From positions 1 to 56,222 of the forward strand of contig JAUHWN010000007.1 in assembly GCA_030424665.1 (NCBI GenBank): a stretch of DNA of 56,222 nt, written 5' to 3'. Below the pieces are notes generated by a model. That model saw nothing but the letters and a program-made list of their open reading frames with translations. It was not told the DNA's origin and searched no databases. Source of the DNA: Bdellovibrionia bacterium (lineage in GTDB: Bacteria > Bdellovibrionota > Bdellovibrionia > Bdellovibrionales > JAGQZY01). Below, piece after piece: positions 34,113-42,938 of this stretch. The number at the start of each line of letters is the position of its first letter. Positions within the stretch are counted from its first letter, which is position 1. The position numbers and the translations under genes were made by a program.

Positions 34113-35393
34113 TTAACTCTGAAAAGTTTCCCAAGGAAGTTTTTTTACTTCAATCAAATCTAAATTGTGTGCCGTAGAAAAAAATGTTCTCGGGATAAAC
34201 TTCTCTCCGTCAAAAAAGGCATAGTTTCCGTAGAGCCAATTTCCTGGTGCTTGCTTTTTATAGTACGAAACAATTTCGTTCAATTTGTTCATTCGATAGT
34301 TGTAGCTAAAGTACCAAGAGGTAGGGGCAAAATTAAAGATATTGCTTAGAGAGATAAGAGTAGCGCCTTGGTTTTGTTCTGTATTCCACGGAGACTCGAG
34401 AAACTTATTTGTAAAAGCATTCATGTTTAAAAACTCGAAACTTATACGCTCTTTTAGATTATTGAACCAACTCTTAAAGTTGTTTTCGGTGGTGAAAAGG
34501 TTGTTAAATTCACTCCACTGTTTTTCTGCCTTTGAATGAGCCTTTACAAGTCCGTGACTTTGCTCAAGAACGAAGTCCGGGTATTTAGAGCCATTCCAGT
34601 CGTTGAAAAGTCTTTCGTAGACCTTTAGAGAAATGTCGGACGTATCATAGATGAAGAGACGAGTTTTCTGTTTTTCATTGGCTATGTAATCAAATAGTTT
34701 TAAGAGTCTTAAGGGTAATAAGCCGCTCGCTGGAATGACAAGGCGAGATAGTGGCCCAATTTCCTCGACGAGGTCTTTAGAGAAGTGTTCAAAGTCTTCA
34801 GTATTGGCGACGAAAAAGGAATTGGTATTAAAAGCATAGTAGTTATTAAAAATTGCGAGCGCGTCGAGGAATTGGCTCTTACTCTGTCTGTTAAATCTAA
34901 CAAAAGTAGACTCGGATTCGTTATCTAATTCCTTGCACTCATAGGTTTCTGGCAGACTTAGGGTGACTCCATCAGTGTCGCCATTGAAAGATAAGACTGT
35001 ATTTTGGCTTCTTAATTTCCTGCAATCGAAAATAAAAATACTGGATTCTGCCTCAATGTGTTTCGAATCCTTTTTTATATTTCTGCCAATAAAAAACTTT
35101 TCATTATTGTTTATTGTTTCACTGACTTTATCCATAAAAAGGTCTAGGTGATGAAAGCATATCTCATCGCTGATCTGCAGAATAAAGTCATAGTTTTCAT
35201 CATTTAGGTATGAATTAATATCATTGGCGTTACTTGTTGTTTTGATTGGATACTTTGTATCTATTGAAAGTTGCGAAAATAGAAAAGAAAAATGATTTTT
35301 TAATATATCGATCGGGTGATCGACATCCTCCTTCTTGTATACCAATAGAATCAATAGCTTTAAATTATTATTCATGTTCATCTCATCTCCCAA
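34113..35393 (-). CDS. Unrecognised island protein with Rossmann-like domain (member 1)
   Basis: The 426-residue protein has no signal peptide. The N-terminal 150 residues include YDFILQISDEICFHHLDLF and FIGRNIKKD, which could be a GT-A-like strand/DxD-type region. The C-terminal part has FVANTEDF, LVIPASGLLPLRLL (glycine loop), RLFIYDTSDISLK (acidic strand end), NDWNGSKYPDF, ISLSNIFNFAP and RMNKLNEI. It shares this order with 35378-36760, 37986-39227 and the C-terminus of 30022-32058. The family could be transferases (methyl or glycosyl); that is a guess from fold cues. It overlaps the upstream minus-strand gene by 16 bases and ends with PWETFQS, echoed by PWEMR and PWETPLE in its relatives. 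Confidence 0.65.
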   Translation of the reverse strand: MGDEMNMNNNLKLLILLVYKKEDVDHPIDILKNHFSFLFSQLSIDTKYPIKTTSNANDINSYLNDENYDFILQISDEICFHHLDLFMDKVSETINNNEKFFIGRNIKKDSKHIEAESSIFIFDCRKLRSQNTVLSFNGDTDGVTLSLPETYECKELDNESESTFVRFNRQSKSQFLDALAIFNNYYAFNTNSFFVANTEDFEHFSKDLVEEIGPLSRLVIPASGLLPLRLLKLFDYIANEKQKTRLFIYDTSDISLKVYERLFNDWNGSKYPDFVLEQSHGLVKAHSKAEKQWSEFNNLFTTENNFKSWFNNLKERISFEFLNMNAFTNKFLESPWNTEQNQGATLISLSNIFNFAPTSWYFSYNYRMNKLNEIVSYYKKQAPGNWLYGNYAFFDGEKFIPRTFFSTAHNLDLIEVKKLPWETFQS

Positions 35394-36760
35394 GGGACAG
35401 ATAGGTAGGGAAGATTCAGTTCACTAGCAAGAAGAAGTTTCGGATTTTGTGCTGATTCAGCTGAAATAGATTCAGAGGAACTCAGGGTGAAAAGTGTATC
35501 ACTGTATCTGGAGAACTCTTTGATCAGGTTATTAATTATTTTGACTTTAGTATTGTAAGGGGCCTTTAGGGATTCATTAAGCGATGTTAGGTAATTAGAA
35601 AAGCTGAATATTATAGGTAACTCTTTGATCGGGTCTGGATAAGAGCGTATTGGAAACCCTGTAGCGAAAGGTGTTGCGTCGAGAAAGTGGATTTTATTCT
35701 CAGCAAATAAGTATTTAAGGTACTCTTGAACTGAGTCATTTTTAATGAATGATTGATAATCATTATTTATAAAGGATTTGAGCTGAGGAGTTTCTTTAAA
35801 GAGCTGGTTCCACTTGGATTCGTCAAATTGCTTGGTTCTTAGGATTTCTTCAAAGAATTCTAGGGTATAGAAATCATTATCGTAAATTAAAACATGTGCT
35901 ACCGATTTATTGTTTTCTGCTAAATACTTCATGATCGATAAAAAGCTAAAGTCCATAGCGGGGTAGATTACTTTAAAATAATCGTGTTCAGTTAGTAGAT
36001 TGCAGTCGACATTTGGAATCGATAAGTCAAAGTCTCTATGAGGTAGATAGCTGTTAAGTCTATTCTTTAAGTAAACTAGATTGTCGTAATAATCTATTTT
36101 TTCCCGATACAGGATATACTCTTTTGAATGTCTAATTTTTTCGGTAAAAGGCGAAAACTTAAAGCCACATCTCAACGCCTCGGCAATCCATTGTGCGCCT
36201 GGTGAAAGATTAGAAAACTCAGATTCACCTTCACCCTTTTCGGTCCATAGGGGAGTATAGTCATCGTGATAATCTTCTTCGGAGCGGATAACATTGGGCA
36301 AACTAAATAATTTATCCTTTTCTTTGCACCTATAGGGAAAACGCGCCATTTCTCTGAATTTTTGCAAGTCCATTAAGAACATCTGTTCATGAAGTTCGTA
36401 ATAGCGCTCTTTCCGGTCGAGAACGTGGCCAATGCAAAAGTGGTTTTCTGTCCATAGTTCCTGGATTCCTTCGATCATTTGCTCGAAATCGTTAAAAATA
36501 GTTCCCTCTCTAATAAGAAGTAAATATTTGAAGTCTCCGGCTAAAGCCTTTTCAACGGCCTCTTCTGTTTTTGTGGCACAGATTATTTCTGTGCCCCTAT
36601 AATTCAAAAAATTCTGATGAACATAGGAAAGGTGATTTCTTGCCATGTCGAAGCTGAAGCCATCTACTGGCCTATCTTTATAGTGGAAGCATATGGCCAA
36701 AGGACTGCCATCAAAGGGAATTTTCAAGTCTTTACTCCTCAAATATATAGTTAGACTCAT
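35378..36760 (-). CDS. Unrecognised island protein with GT-A-like and Rossmann-like parts (member 2)
   Basis: At 460 residues this is the most complete member. The N-terminal part reads FKYLLLIREGTIFNDFEQM, then FCIGHVLDRKERYYELHEQ and MFLMDLQKFREM, reminiscent of a nucleotide-sugar transferase fold. The C-terminal part has IYPAMDFSFLSIMKYL, VLIYDNDFYTLEFF, IIFSFSNYLTSL and ends YLSVPWEMR. Compared with its relatives the WDG motif is lost (KQFDESKWNQLF). It is first in a two-gene minus-strand unit. Only 18 bases separate its start from the divergent radical-SAM gene at 36779, so both promoters must lie at least partly within coding sequence. Confidence 0.65.
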   Translation of the reverse strand: MSLTIYLRSKDLKIPFDGSPLAICFHYKDRPVDGFSFDMARNHLSYVHQNFLNYRGTEIICATKTEEAVEKALAGDFKYLLLIREGTIFNDFEQMIEGIQELWTENHFCIGHVLDRKERYYELHEQMFLMDLQKFREMARFPYRCKEKDKLFSLPNVIRSEEDYHDDYTPLWTEKGEGESEFSNLSPGAQWIAEALRCGFKFSPFTEKIRHSKEYILYREKIDYYDNLVYLKNRLNSYLPHRDFDLSIPNVDCNLLTEHDYFKVIYPAMDFSFLSIMKYLAENNKSVAHVLIYDNDFYTLEFFEEILRTKQFDESKWNQLFKETPQLKSFINNDYQSFIKNDSVQEYLKYLFAENKIHFLDATPFATGFPIRSYPDPIKELPIIFSFSNYLTSLNESLKAPYNTKVKIINNLIKEFSRYSDTLFTLSSSESISAESAQNPKLLLASELNLPYLSVPWEMR

Positions 36761-36778
36761 TTCCTTTAGAATTATAGA

Positions 36779-37993
36779 ATGTGGGATATGAATGGCTCAC
36801 GCAATAAAAATTTTTGTCGTTTACCCTTTAATCATTTAGCTATCGAGGGTCAGGGGGATGTCAAGGGCTGCTGTTTGACGCCGGCTTTTAAGGACAACCA
36901 GGGTGGAAATTTTAATCTCAACAAGAGAAGTTTACTCGAGATCAAAGAATGTAAAGATTATTTAGAGTTTCAAAATAGTTTTAGGCAAGGTAAGAGGCAC
37001 CCATACTGCGAAGAGTGCTGGCATGCAGACGACAATGGAATGAAGTCTTTGCGTGTCAAGTTTAGCTCAATGTTAGAAAGAATGGGTTTTGAGAATAAAG
37101 ACGAAGAGTTGATATTTTTAGAAATTAAAATGGGTATTACTTGCAATTTGCGTTGTGGAATTTGTAACCCGGTTAATAGTTCGAAATGGGCTAAGCTTCA
37201 TATTGAACGGAATGATATTAGAAAAAGCGAGTCAGAAAAATTGCTCCGCCTTTCTAACTGGGTAGAGACGGATCGTTTCTACATGCCTGAGAACTTTTCA
37301 CAAGTCAGACTCTTCCATATTATGGGAGGAGAGCCTCTATTAATTAAAGAAAATGAACGACTTTTAGATTTAATCATCGAGCATGGGAAGCCTGAGGAGA
37401 CGACAATTTGGTACAATACCAATGGAACGGTTTTTCCAGGGAAAATACTCGAGAAGTTGAGGAAATTTAAGAGAGTACAATTTTCTTTGAGTATTGATGA
37501 TGTGGGGCGCAGATTTGAATACCAGAGGTATCCCGGTAAGTGGGATACGATTAAGAGTAATTTTGACAAGTTTTCTGAAATTATTAGTGAGCAAATTCAA
37601 GTTGAACTCGATGTCTGCTGGAATCTCCTTAACACTTTCTATATCAAGGAAATCATAGAAGAACTAGACCCTGTAGATACTCAATTATTTGGACATGTAT
37701 CGCGAAAACTACCAAACGGTCGTCATCATTATTCTGGAAAAAGTTTGGCGCTTGATTCCATGGATGCTGAGCAAAGAAGCAAATATATCGCAAAAATTCA
37801 GGATGCTAAAAGTTTTCTTCCGGAAGATTATGCTCCTTTAGTAGATGAGCTATCTAGGACTATAGAAGCAAAACCTGTGAATGAAGAGAATATTCTCATT
37901 AGAAATGAGCGAATTAAGCTACTCTCATCAAGTCAGAAAATGCCGTTTTCTGAATACTTTCCGGAGCTTTCCGAAGTTCTTGGGATTAGTTAG
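36779..37993 (+). CDS. Radical SAM protein with N-terminal twitch domain (copy 5)
   Basis: Auxiliary cysteines: Cys13 (FCRLPFNHL), Cys31-32 (GCCLTP) and Cys77/80 (CEEC). Core CNLRCGIC (Cys122/126/129) and MGGEPLL (183-186). It is a duplicate of copy 4 at 32905 with the same convergent partner type: its 3' end overlaps member 3 of the Rossmann-like family by eight bases, repeating the 32905/34113 arrangement. The tail FSEYFPELSEVLG keeps the family ending. ATG 36788 is an alternative start. Confidence 0.9.
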   Translation: MWDMNGSRNKNFCRLPFNHLAIEGQGDVKGCCLTPAFKDNQGGNFNLNKRSLLEIKECKDYLEFQNSFRQGKRHPYCEECWHADDNGMKSLRVKFSSMLERMGFENKDEELIFLEIKMGITCNLRCGICNPVNSSKWAKLHIERNDIRKSESEKLLRLSNWVETDRFYMPENFSQVRLFHIMGGEPLLIKENERLLDLIIEHGKPEETTIWYNTNGTVFPGKILEKLRKFKRVQFSLSIDDVGRRFEYQRYPGKWDTIKSNFDKFSEIISEQIQVELDVCWNLLNTFYIKEIIEELDPVDTQLFGHVSRKLPNGRHHYSGKSLALDSMDAEQRSKYIAKIQDAKSFLPEDYAPLVDELSRTIEAKPVNEENILIRNERIKLLSSSQKMPFSEYFPELSEVLGIS

Positions 37994-39227
37994 TCATCAA
38001 TTCTAAAGGAGTTTCCCATGGGTGTTGATCTAGGGTAATTTTTTGAAAGTTTTTGGCAAAGATCAAGTCCCTTTGGTTTTCGGGTTTATTTGCAAATACA
38101 TTTTTTGGTTTTAAGAAATAGACAACCATTTCTGGCTGACTAGTTTTCAGATGAGTCATAATTTCATTCAGTCTTCTTACACGAACAGAAAATGGATGTT
38201 CGAGTGAGCAAATCCAGTAAGTGAAGATATTACTCATAGAAAAATAGGTATTGCCCTCTCTCGATTCGTTGAGAAAAAACTTATCCTTGAAATTTCTCGC
38301 GAGTGCATTGGACTTATGAGAGTGAAATGAATATTCATTGCGGACCTGTTTAAAAAAGCTGAGCCACTCGCTGAGACCGCCAAAAGAGTCTATAAACCGA
38401 CGCCATTGGTCCTCATTAATGCGTGCCTTACATAGAAAAGAAAAAGGACCCTCAAAAAGCCGATGATAATCCTTTCCGTCCCAGGAATGAAATAAGTAAT
38501 TATATATAAATAAAGCACCGATCGATACATCATAGATCTCAATAGACTTCTGGCTTGCTTTTCCGATGCCAGTCTCTCTGAGAATGTCAAAACACATCAA
38601 GCCACTGGCAGGCAAAATGAGGTGGTCAAAGGGGCCTAGATTTCGGAGGTCATTATTAATAGATTCAGTGTTTCTTGAAAAAAAAGAGTGAGTGTCGAAG
38701 TTAGTCAATTTTAGAAGTGTTTGCAGGGACTGGTAGTAACTCACGTCTGATTCGTTGTTTAACATCACCGAGTGCATTGCACAGTCATCAGCGCTAATCA
38801 ATCGTGGCGAAATTTTCTGATGCTTTAAAATATTGGCAATTTCACTGGGTTTAATAACTGAATTGCTAATTTCGGATCGTTTCAAATCCACTAGTAAGGC
38901 ACGCCATGTATCTACTCGATCGATGGTCAAGCAGGCCGCTACCATGAAGCAGGAGTCATTTATGTAAGCTGGAAAGTCCTTAAGAAATCGTTCCAGATAG
39001 TGAATGACAAAACCTGACCTTATTACGAGTAAGTAATCATAGTTTTCAATAGAAACCGATTTGTCTCCGGAGTTCTCTAAAAACAGGTCGAAATTTTGAA
39101 ACATATGAAATTCGTTGGCCAAATAAGACAAAAAATTTCTTTCAAAACTAGGATGTTTCTGATCCTTGTGAATATTGTCAAGAATCACAGCAGTTTTTTT
39201 ATTTTCAAATAGAGGAGAAATATTCAC
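37986..39227 (-). CDS. Unrecognised island protein with Rossmann-like domain (member 3)
   Basis: The 413 residues are laid out as in 34113-35393: YDYLLVIRSGFVIHYLERF in the N-terminal half, then FFSRNTESI, LILPASGLMCFDIL, IEIYDVSIGALFIYNYL, HSWDGKDYHRLF, FSMSNIFTYW and RVRRLNEIM, ending HPWETPLE. The IPASGL / IYD / WDGxDY / SNIF order is the clearest in the family and would be the best query for a profile search. It is last in a long minus-strand run that starts at 46754 and is nine bases from the upstream radical-SAM gene. Confidence 0.65.
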   Translation of the reverse strand: MNISPLFENKKTAVILDNIHKDQKHPSFERNFLSYLANEFHMFQNFDLFLENSGDKSVSIENYDYLLVIRSGFVIHYLERFLKDFPAYINDSCFMVAACLTIDRVDTWRALLVDLKRSEISNSVIKPSEIANILKHQKISPRLISADDCAMHSVMLNNESDVSYYQSLQTLLKLTNFDTHSFFSRNTESINNDLRNLGPFDHLILPASGLMCFDILRETGIGKASQKSIEIYDVSIGALFIYNYLFHSWDGKDYHRLFEGPFSFLCKARINEDQWRRFIDSFGGLSEWLSFFKQVRNEYSFHSHKSNALARNFKDKFFLNESREGNTYFSMSNIFTYWICSLEHPFSVRVRRLNEIMTHLKTSQPEMVVYFLKPKNVFANKPENQRDLIFAKNFQKITLDQHPWETPLELMTN

Positions 39228-39236
39228 TAGTTGTTC

Positions 39237-40496
39237 CTATGCAAGCTCAGAGAGTTCAGGGAAAGTGTCTCTAAATGAAGTTCCCCGGATTTGATCACAG
39301 CTCTTTGTATAATTTTTGAACTTGATTAGGTTTTCTTTATCTTGGTAATTCATATTTGATTTCAGGTATTCAATCATAGATTCAATTTGGTTTGAAATGC
39401 GCTCACTCCGGCTCGGATAGGACTCAAGGTGCTCCAGGGCTTTTTGCTTTAATTTCTCTGGAAGTATTTTTATATCTAAGTACTCAGGAGATGAAAGCGT
39501 TCTAACACTTCCAGTATTTGGAAACTTGTCCCAAATATCTGTTATTGAGAAGAGATTATAAATTTGCCAAGTAATTGAAAACTCAAGTTTTACGTTGTCA
39601 CAACTATCCTTTATATGTTCAAGATTATCCTCAATCTTCTGCCAATCGGAGGGAAAGCGGATATAGTCGTTTTGCTTTCCGATCGACTCTATAGAAACTC
39701 GAAGCTTTACTTCTTTAAAGTTCTTCCATAGACCGATTATTTTATCATTGGTGATAGTCAAATTCGTGTCATACTCAAGGCGAATATTCTTTGCTAGATT
39801 TTTTTCAACACAAAACTCAAGAAACTTAAAATGTTGATTAATTAAAAGAGGCTCTCCTCCGACTAAATAAATTTGCTTAACGTCTTCGATATGACTTTCT
39901 AAAGTCTTCCAGAATTCTTCACTCTCAAACCACTTAAATTTATTTTTGTCTTTTGGGGCCCATACGCCCCCTTGCTTTTCGAGATAGATTTTTTCGCCCG
40001 TATCGTAGAAGTGTTCTTCCCCACTTAGCTCTACATAGTCAGAGTACCAAGCACTCGAACTTGATGGGTGACACATTATACATTTTAAATTGCAGAGGTT
40101 GCCGAAGCGGAGGTCCAAATAAGCTAGCTTGTATTCAGACACTGTTCCTTGAGCATCCGTAATTTCTCGCGCTCGATCAATATCGATTTGGTCTTTAAAA
40201 TCCCTATTAGTTATAATTCTCTTTGACTTGAGTCCAATGGACTCCTTATCCCAGCAGGTTTTACAAAGTGGATTTTTAACTCCAGATAGGAGGTCAAGGC
40301 GAAGGCTTTTAGCTTTTTCGGCATTTATGGAATCAAGATAGTCTTCATCCTTGGCGTTGTAAATACTGCCATCAGTTCTTTTTAGGACCCCTTTTTCAGG
40401 GTCATTAGAATTCGTCATAAGGCAACATGTTCTAATGTTACCATTAGGTTTTGTAGAGAGTTGAATCCAAGGAACTGCACAAAAAGTGTCTTTCAT
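39237..40496 (-). CDS. Radical SAM protein with N-terminal twitch domain (copy 6)
   Basis: Auxiliary cysteines: CAVPW (Cys6), TCCLM (Cys24-25) and CKTC (Cys78/81). Core CNLKCIMC (Cys135/139/142). GGEP is at 213-216. It carries an insert of about 20 residues between core motif and GGEP (TGEKIYLEKQGGVWAPKDKN), also present in a different form in the 48993 and 53713 proteins. The tail CDQIRGTSFRDTFPELS is a textbook example of the C-terminal signature. It is separated by 12 bases from the upstream radical-SAM gene. Confidence 0.9.
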   Translation of the reverse strand: MKDTFCAVPWIQLSTKPNGNIRTCCLMTNSNDPEKGVLKRTDGSIYNAKDEDYLDSINAEKAKSLRLDLLSGVKNPLCKTCWDKESIGLKSKRIITNRDFKDQIDIDRAREITDAQGTVSEYKLAYLDLRFGNLCNLKCIMCHPSSSSAWYSDYVELSGEEHFYDTGEKIYLEKQGGVWAPKDKNKFKWFESEEFWKTLESHIEDVKQIYLVGGEPLLINQHFKFLEFCVEKNLAKNIRLEYDTNLTITNDKIIGLWKNFKEVKLRVSIESIGKQNDYIRFPSDWQKIEDNLEHIKDSCDNVKLEFSITWQIYNLFSITDIWDKFPNTGSVRTLSSPEYLDIKILPEKLKQKALEHLESYPSRSERISNQIESMIEYLKSNMNYQDKENLIKFKNYTKSCDQIRGTSFRDTFPELSELA

Positions 40497-40508
40497 AATG
40501 GACCTATT

Positions 40509-41840
40509 TTAGCCAATACTTGAGCTCGGGTCTACCTTACGTTCAAAATCACTCAGTAGTTTATTAAAGGATTGACGATTTTCTTTATCCGAGGCCTCAG
40601 TATACTGCCAGAAGCGATTTATAAGGCTTTGGTCAAAATCTCTCTGGGTTTCCATCCATTGGACAAAATCATTAATTTGTCGGTCGAGCTGAATGGCAGA
40701 CCGTCCATTAATGTCATATTTGTTTGTACTAACACTTTTGGCTCTACGAATCGCTTCAATTTTAATCTCATCACTCCAGATCCGAGCGTCTAAAAAGTCT
40801 GGAGATGTAACCCTCGATGAATGCCAGGCGATGCCGAGATCGCCAACGATATAATCAATAGTTTTATCTACAAATATTGAATTATAGGCGTTTAATGTCG
40901 TTGTCCCCTTAATTGATTTCACCTGTTTTATTTTCTTAACAGCTTCAATATTTTTCTTTAGATCTTCAGATTTAGTGCCAAATCGAATGTATTCATTGAG
41001 TTCGGAAAAACCGTCAATAGAAATGGTAAGGTGTACTTCTTTAAATTGACTCCAAAAATCGAGAATTTGAAATTTTTCAAAAGATAGGATCGTCAAATTA
41101 GTCGAATATCTGAGGGTTGTTTCCTCAGGCTTTCCATTTTTAATAACCTCTTCTAGTATTTTATAGTGGAGAGGATCTATGAGTGGTTCTCCGCCAGCAA
41201 AATCAAGCATTCTTAAGTCGGATACGAATTTTGAAAAATTCTCCATGAACTGAGTGTTAGAAAGGTACAGGTCTAAAGAAGGGTTCTTTTGTAAATCATT
41301 TTGCGCAATAACTCGGTCAATCCAGTTTTGGTACTCCGGTTCATAGAAGGATTTAAGGTTTTCCCAACTTTTAACCCATTTTGTTGAGGCCGCTGGGGAA
41401 CACATCTTACACTTTAAATTGCAGCGATTAGAGAGCTTTAATTCGAGTGTCGGCAAAGTCAGGTTTTGATCTTTTAAGTGGACGCCAACATTATTTCCAT
41501 AGTCTGCAATACGGGAAACATTTTGACTATTGCGAAGACTGACGATCCCCATGGACTCAGAGCGCCAGCAGGTTGCACACTCCTCTACTTTGACTCCTTT
41601 AATAAAATTTTCTCTTATATTCTTCATTTTAGGGCTATTCCAATATTCTAATACCTGTCCGTCTTTGATATTACCTATAGGGCGACTTCTGCAGCAAAGT
41701 CTGATTTCACCGGTCGTTGTGGTCGACAAGTGACTAAAGGGGAGAATGCAGAATGTCGACTTATCGATATCGACTTTCAACTCTTCCGAGAGTTCATCAA
41801 TGTAATTGTTTTGCCGCTCGAGAAAGTGCTTTTTACTCAT
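40509..41840 (-). CDS. Radical SAM protein with N-terminal twitch domain (copy 7)
   Basis: A 25-residue charged N-terminal extension precedes CILPFSHL (Cys31), LCCRS (Cys49-50) and CATC (Cys88/91). Core CNLKCKMC (Cys140/144/147). AGGEPLI gives GGEP at 216-219. The tail (ASDKENRQSFNKLLSDFE) is a weakened form of the usual ending. Its start overlaps the stop of the SPASM-like gene 41833-42189 by eight bases, so it belongs to the same coupled set. Confidence 0.9.
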   Translation of the reverse strand: MSKKHFLERQNNYIDELSEELKVDIDKSTFCILPFSHLSTTTTGEIRLCCRSRPIGNIKDGQVLEYWNSPKMKNIRENFIKGVKVEECATCWRSESMGIVSLRNSQNVSRIADYGNNVGVHLKDQNLTLPTLELKLSNRCNLKCKMCSPAASTKWVKSWENLKSFYEPEYQNWIDRVIAQNDLQKNPSLDLYLSNTQFMENFSKFVSDLRMLDFAGGEPLIDPLHYKILEEVIKNGKPEETTLRYSTNLTILSFEKFQILDFWSQFKEVHLTISIDGFSELNEYIRFGTKSEDLKKNIEAVKKIKQVKSIKGTTTLNAYNSIFVDKTIDYIVGDLGIAWHSSRVTSPDFLDARIWSDEIKIEAIRRAKSVSTNKYDINGRSAIQLDRQINDFVQWMETQRDFDQSLINRFWQYTEASDKENRQSFNKLLSDFERKVDPSSSIG

Positions 41841-42189
41841 TACTCTTTTTACCTAGTCGAACTCGATCTTTATGATCGGGATGATATTTGGTGAGCTGTA
41901 TATCGGCTGCACAGTTACAGGATTTTTTATTGCAAATAACAGTATCTAAAGGAATCTCAAATCCGTCGTAGATCGAACCAAGTTGAGTGCCCTGTCGACA
42001 GATGGCTCGCCAAACATTTCCTTCATTATCAATAGTAATATTTTGGATGCCCGCCCAGCACTCCCAACCAGAAAATCTATTTTCCTCTGTCATCAGGAGA
42101 TCATTAACATTAGACTCTTCGGTAGTTTTTTCGCCAGATTCCTCGTCAACAAAATGAACGAGTATGTTTTTAAAGCTAGAAGAACTCAT
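41833..42189 (-). CDS. Stand-alone SPASM-like auxiliary Fe-S domain
   Basis: The 118 residues have the SPASM-style order ECWAGIQNITIDNEGNV (Cys44), RAICRQG (Cys64) and ICNKKSCNC (Cys86/91/93). In fused enzymes this cysteine-rich segment follows the barrel and binds auxiliary Fe-S clusters. No catalytic core is present. Its ATG overlaps the stop of the radical-SAM core gene 42186-42938 (ATGA), in the order core then SPASM, opposite to the twitch-then-core pair at 23648-24757. It probably binds the 42186 product. Confidence 0.75.
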   Translation of the reverse strand: MSSSSFKNILVHFVDEESGEKTTEESNVNDLLMTEENRFSGWECWAGIQNITIDNEGNVWRAICRQGTQLGSIYDGFEIPLDTVICNKKSCNCAADIQLTKYHPDHKDRVRLGKKSNE

Positions 42190-42938
42190 TTGAATGCCCC
42201 TAATCTCTGCAATTCATCCTCTGAATAGTAATGTAAGTTACTGTCTTTTATTCTACTCCATTTGGGCCCGTGCCCGCCGCTTTGTCCAGAGTTAAAGGGC
42301 ATGAGATAGAGGCCATTTTCATCAAATTGTGGACGAACCCTGCGGAGAGCGAATGATACATCTTCATCTTTCATGAGCTGAGCGAGCTCCAGTGATTCAT
42401 TTACTTTTCCGGGAATGGCCATAATGTGCAAATGAAGATTTCTATTTTCTGTGAGTGCCGATTTAATTTCTAGTACTTTTTCTTTTACTTTCTCGAGTTT
42501 TGCAAATTCGAAATGTATAGATAAAATGAGATAGTTCACATATTCAAGAGACTTGATGTATGTCTTGGCTGGCATACTTGCATTACTTGTCACCGAAATT
42601 CTTTGGATACCGCTGTCCTTAATCATTTTTATGATGTCAAAAAACCGTGGGTGTAAATAAGGTTCACCTCCGGTCAAGCTAATGCGTGTTTTCTTTTTAT
42701 GTTCCTTTGTGTAAGTTGCAATTCGATCTACGGTTTTTTCAATAACTTCCATATTAAGGTGTTCAGATTTTTTATTGTGTATATTGGGGCTGCAATATGA
42801 GCAATCGTAGTTACATCGCGGGCCCAAGTTCCATTCGACTCGGAACAAATGATCTCTTGGTGGGTCTATGTCTTCAACTGCAACGATTTTCTTAGATATA
42901 TTTTTTAAGTTCTGGGTAGATTCCAAAGTAATCTTCAT
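42186..42938 (-). CDS. Radical SAM core protein, partner of the SPASM-like protein
   Basis: The 250-residue protein has WNLGPRCNYDCSYCSPN (Cys42/46/49) and SLTGGEPYLHP, both typical of SPASM-type enzymes, and ISVTSNAS on the next strand. It ends without an auxiliary-cluster domain; the adjacent small gene supplies one. The rSAM sequence is nearer to anSME/SPASM maturases than to the island's main family. The annotated start at 42938 has AAGGA touching the ATG; TTG 42926 would be better spaced. The 5' end overlaps the previous gene's stop region by up to 47 bases. Confidence 0.88.
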   Translation of the reverse strand: MKITLESTQNLKNISKKIVAVEDIDPPRDHLFRVEWNLGPRCNYDCSYCSPNIHNKKSEHLNMEVIEKTVDRIATYTKEHKKKTRISLTGGEPYLHPRFFDIIKMIKDSGIQRISVTSNASMPAKTYIKSLEYVNYLILSIHFEFAKLEKVKEKVLEIKSALTENRNLHLHIMAIPGKVNESLELAQLMKDEDVSFALRRVRPQFDENGLYLMPFNSGQSGGHGPKWSRIKDSNLHYYSEDELQRLGAFK

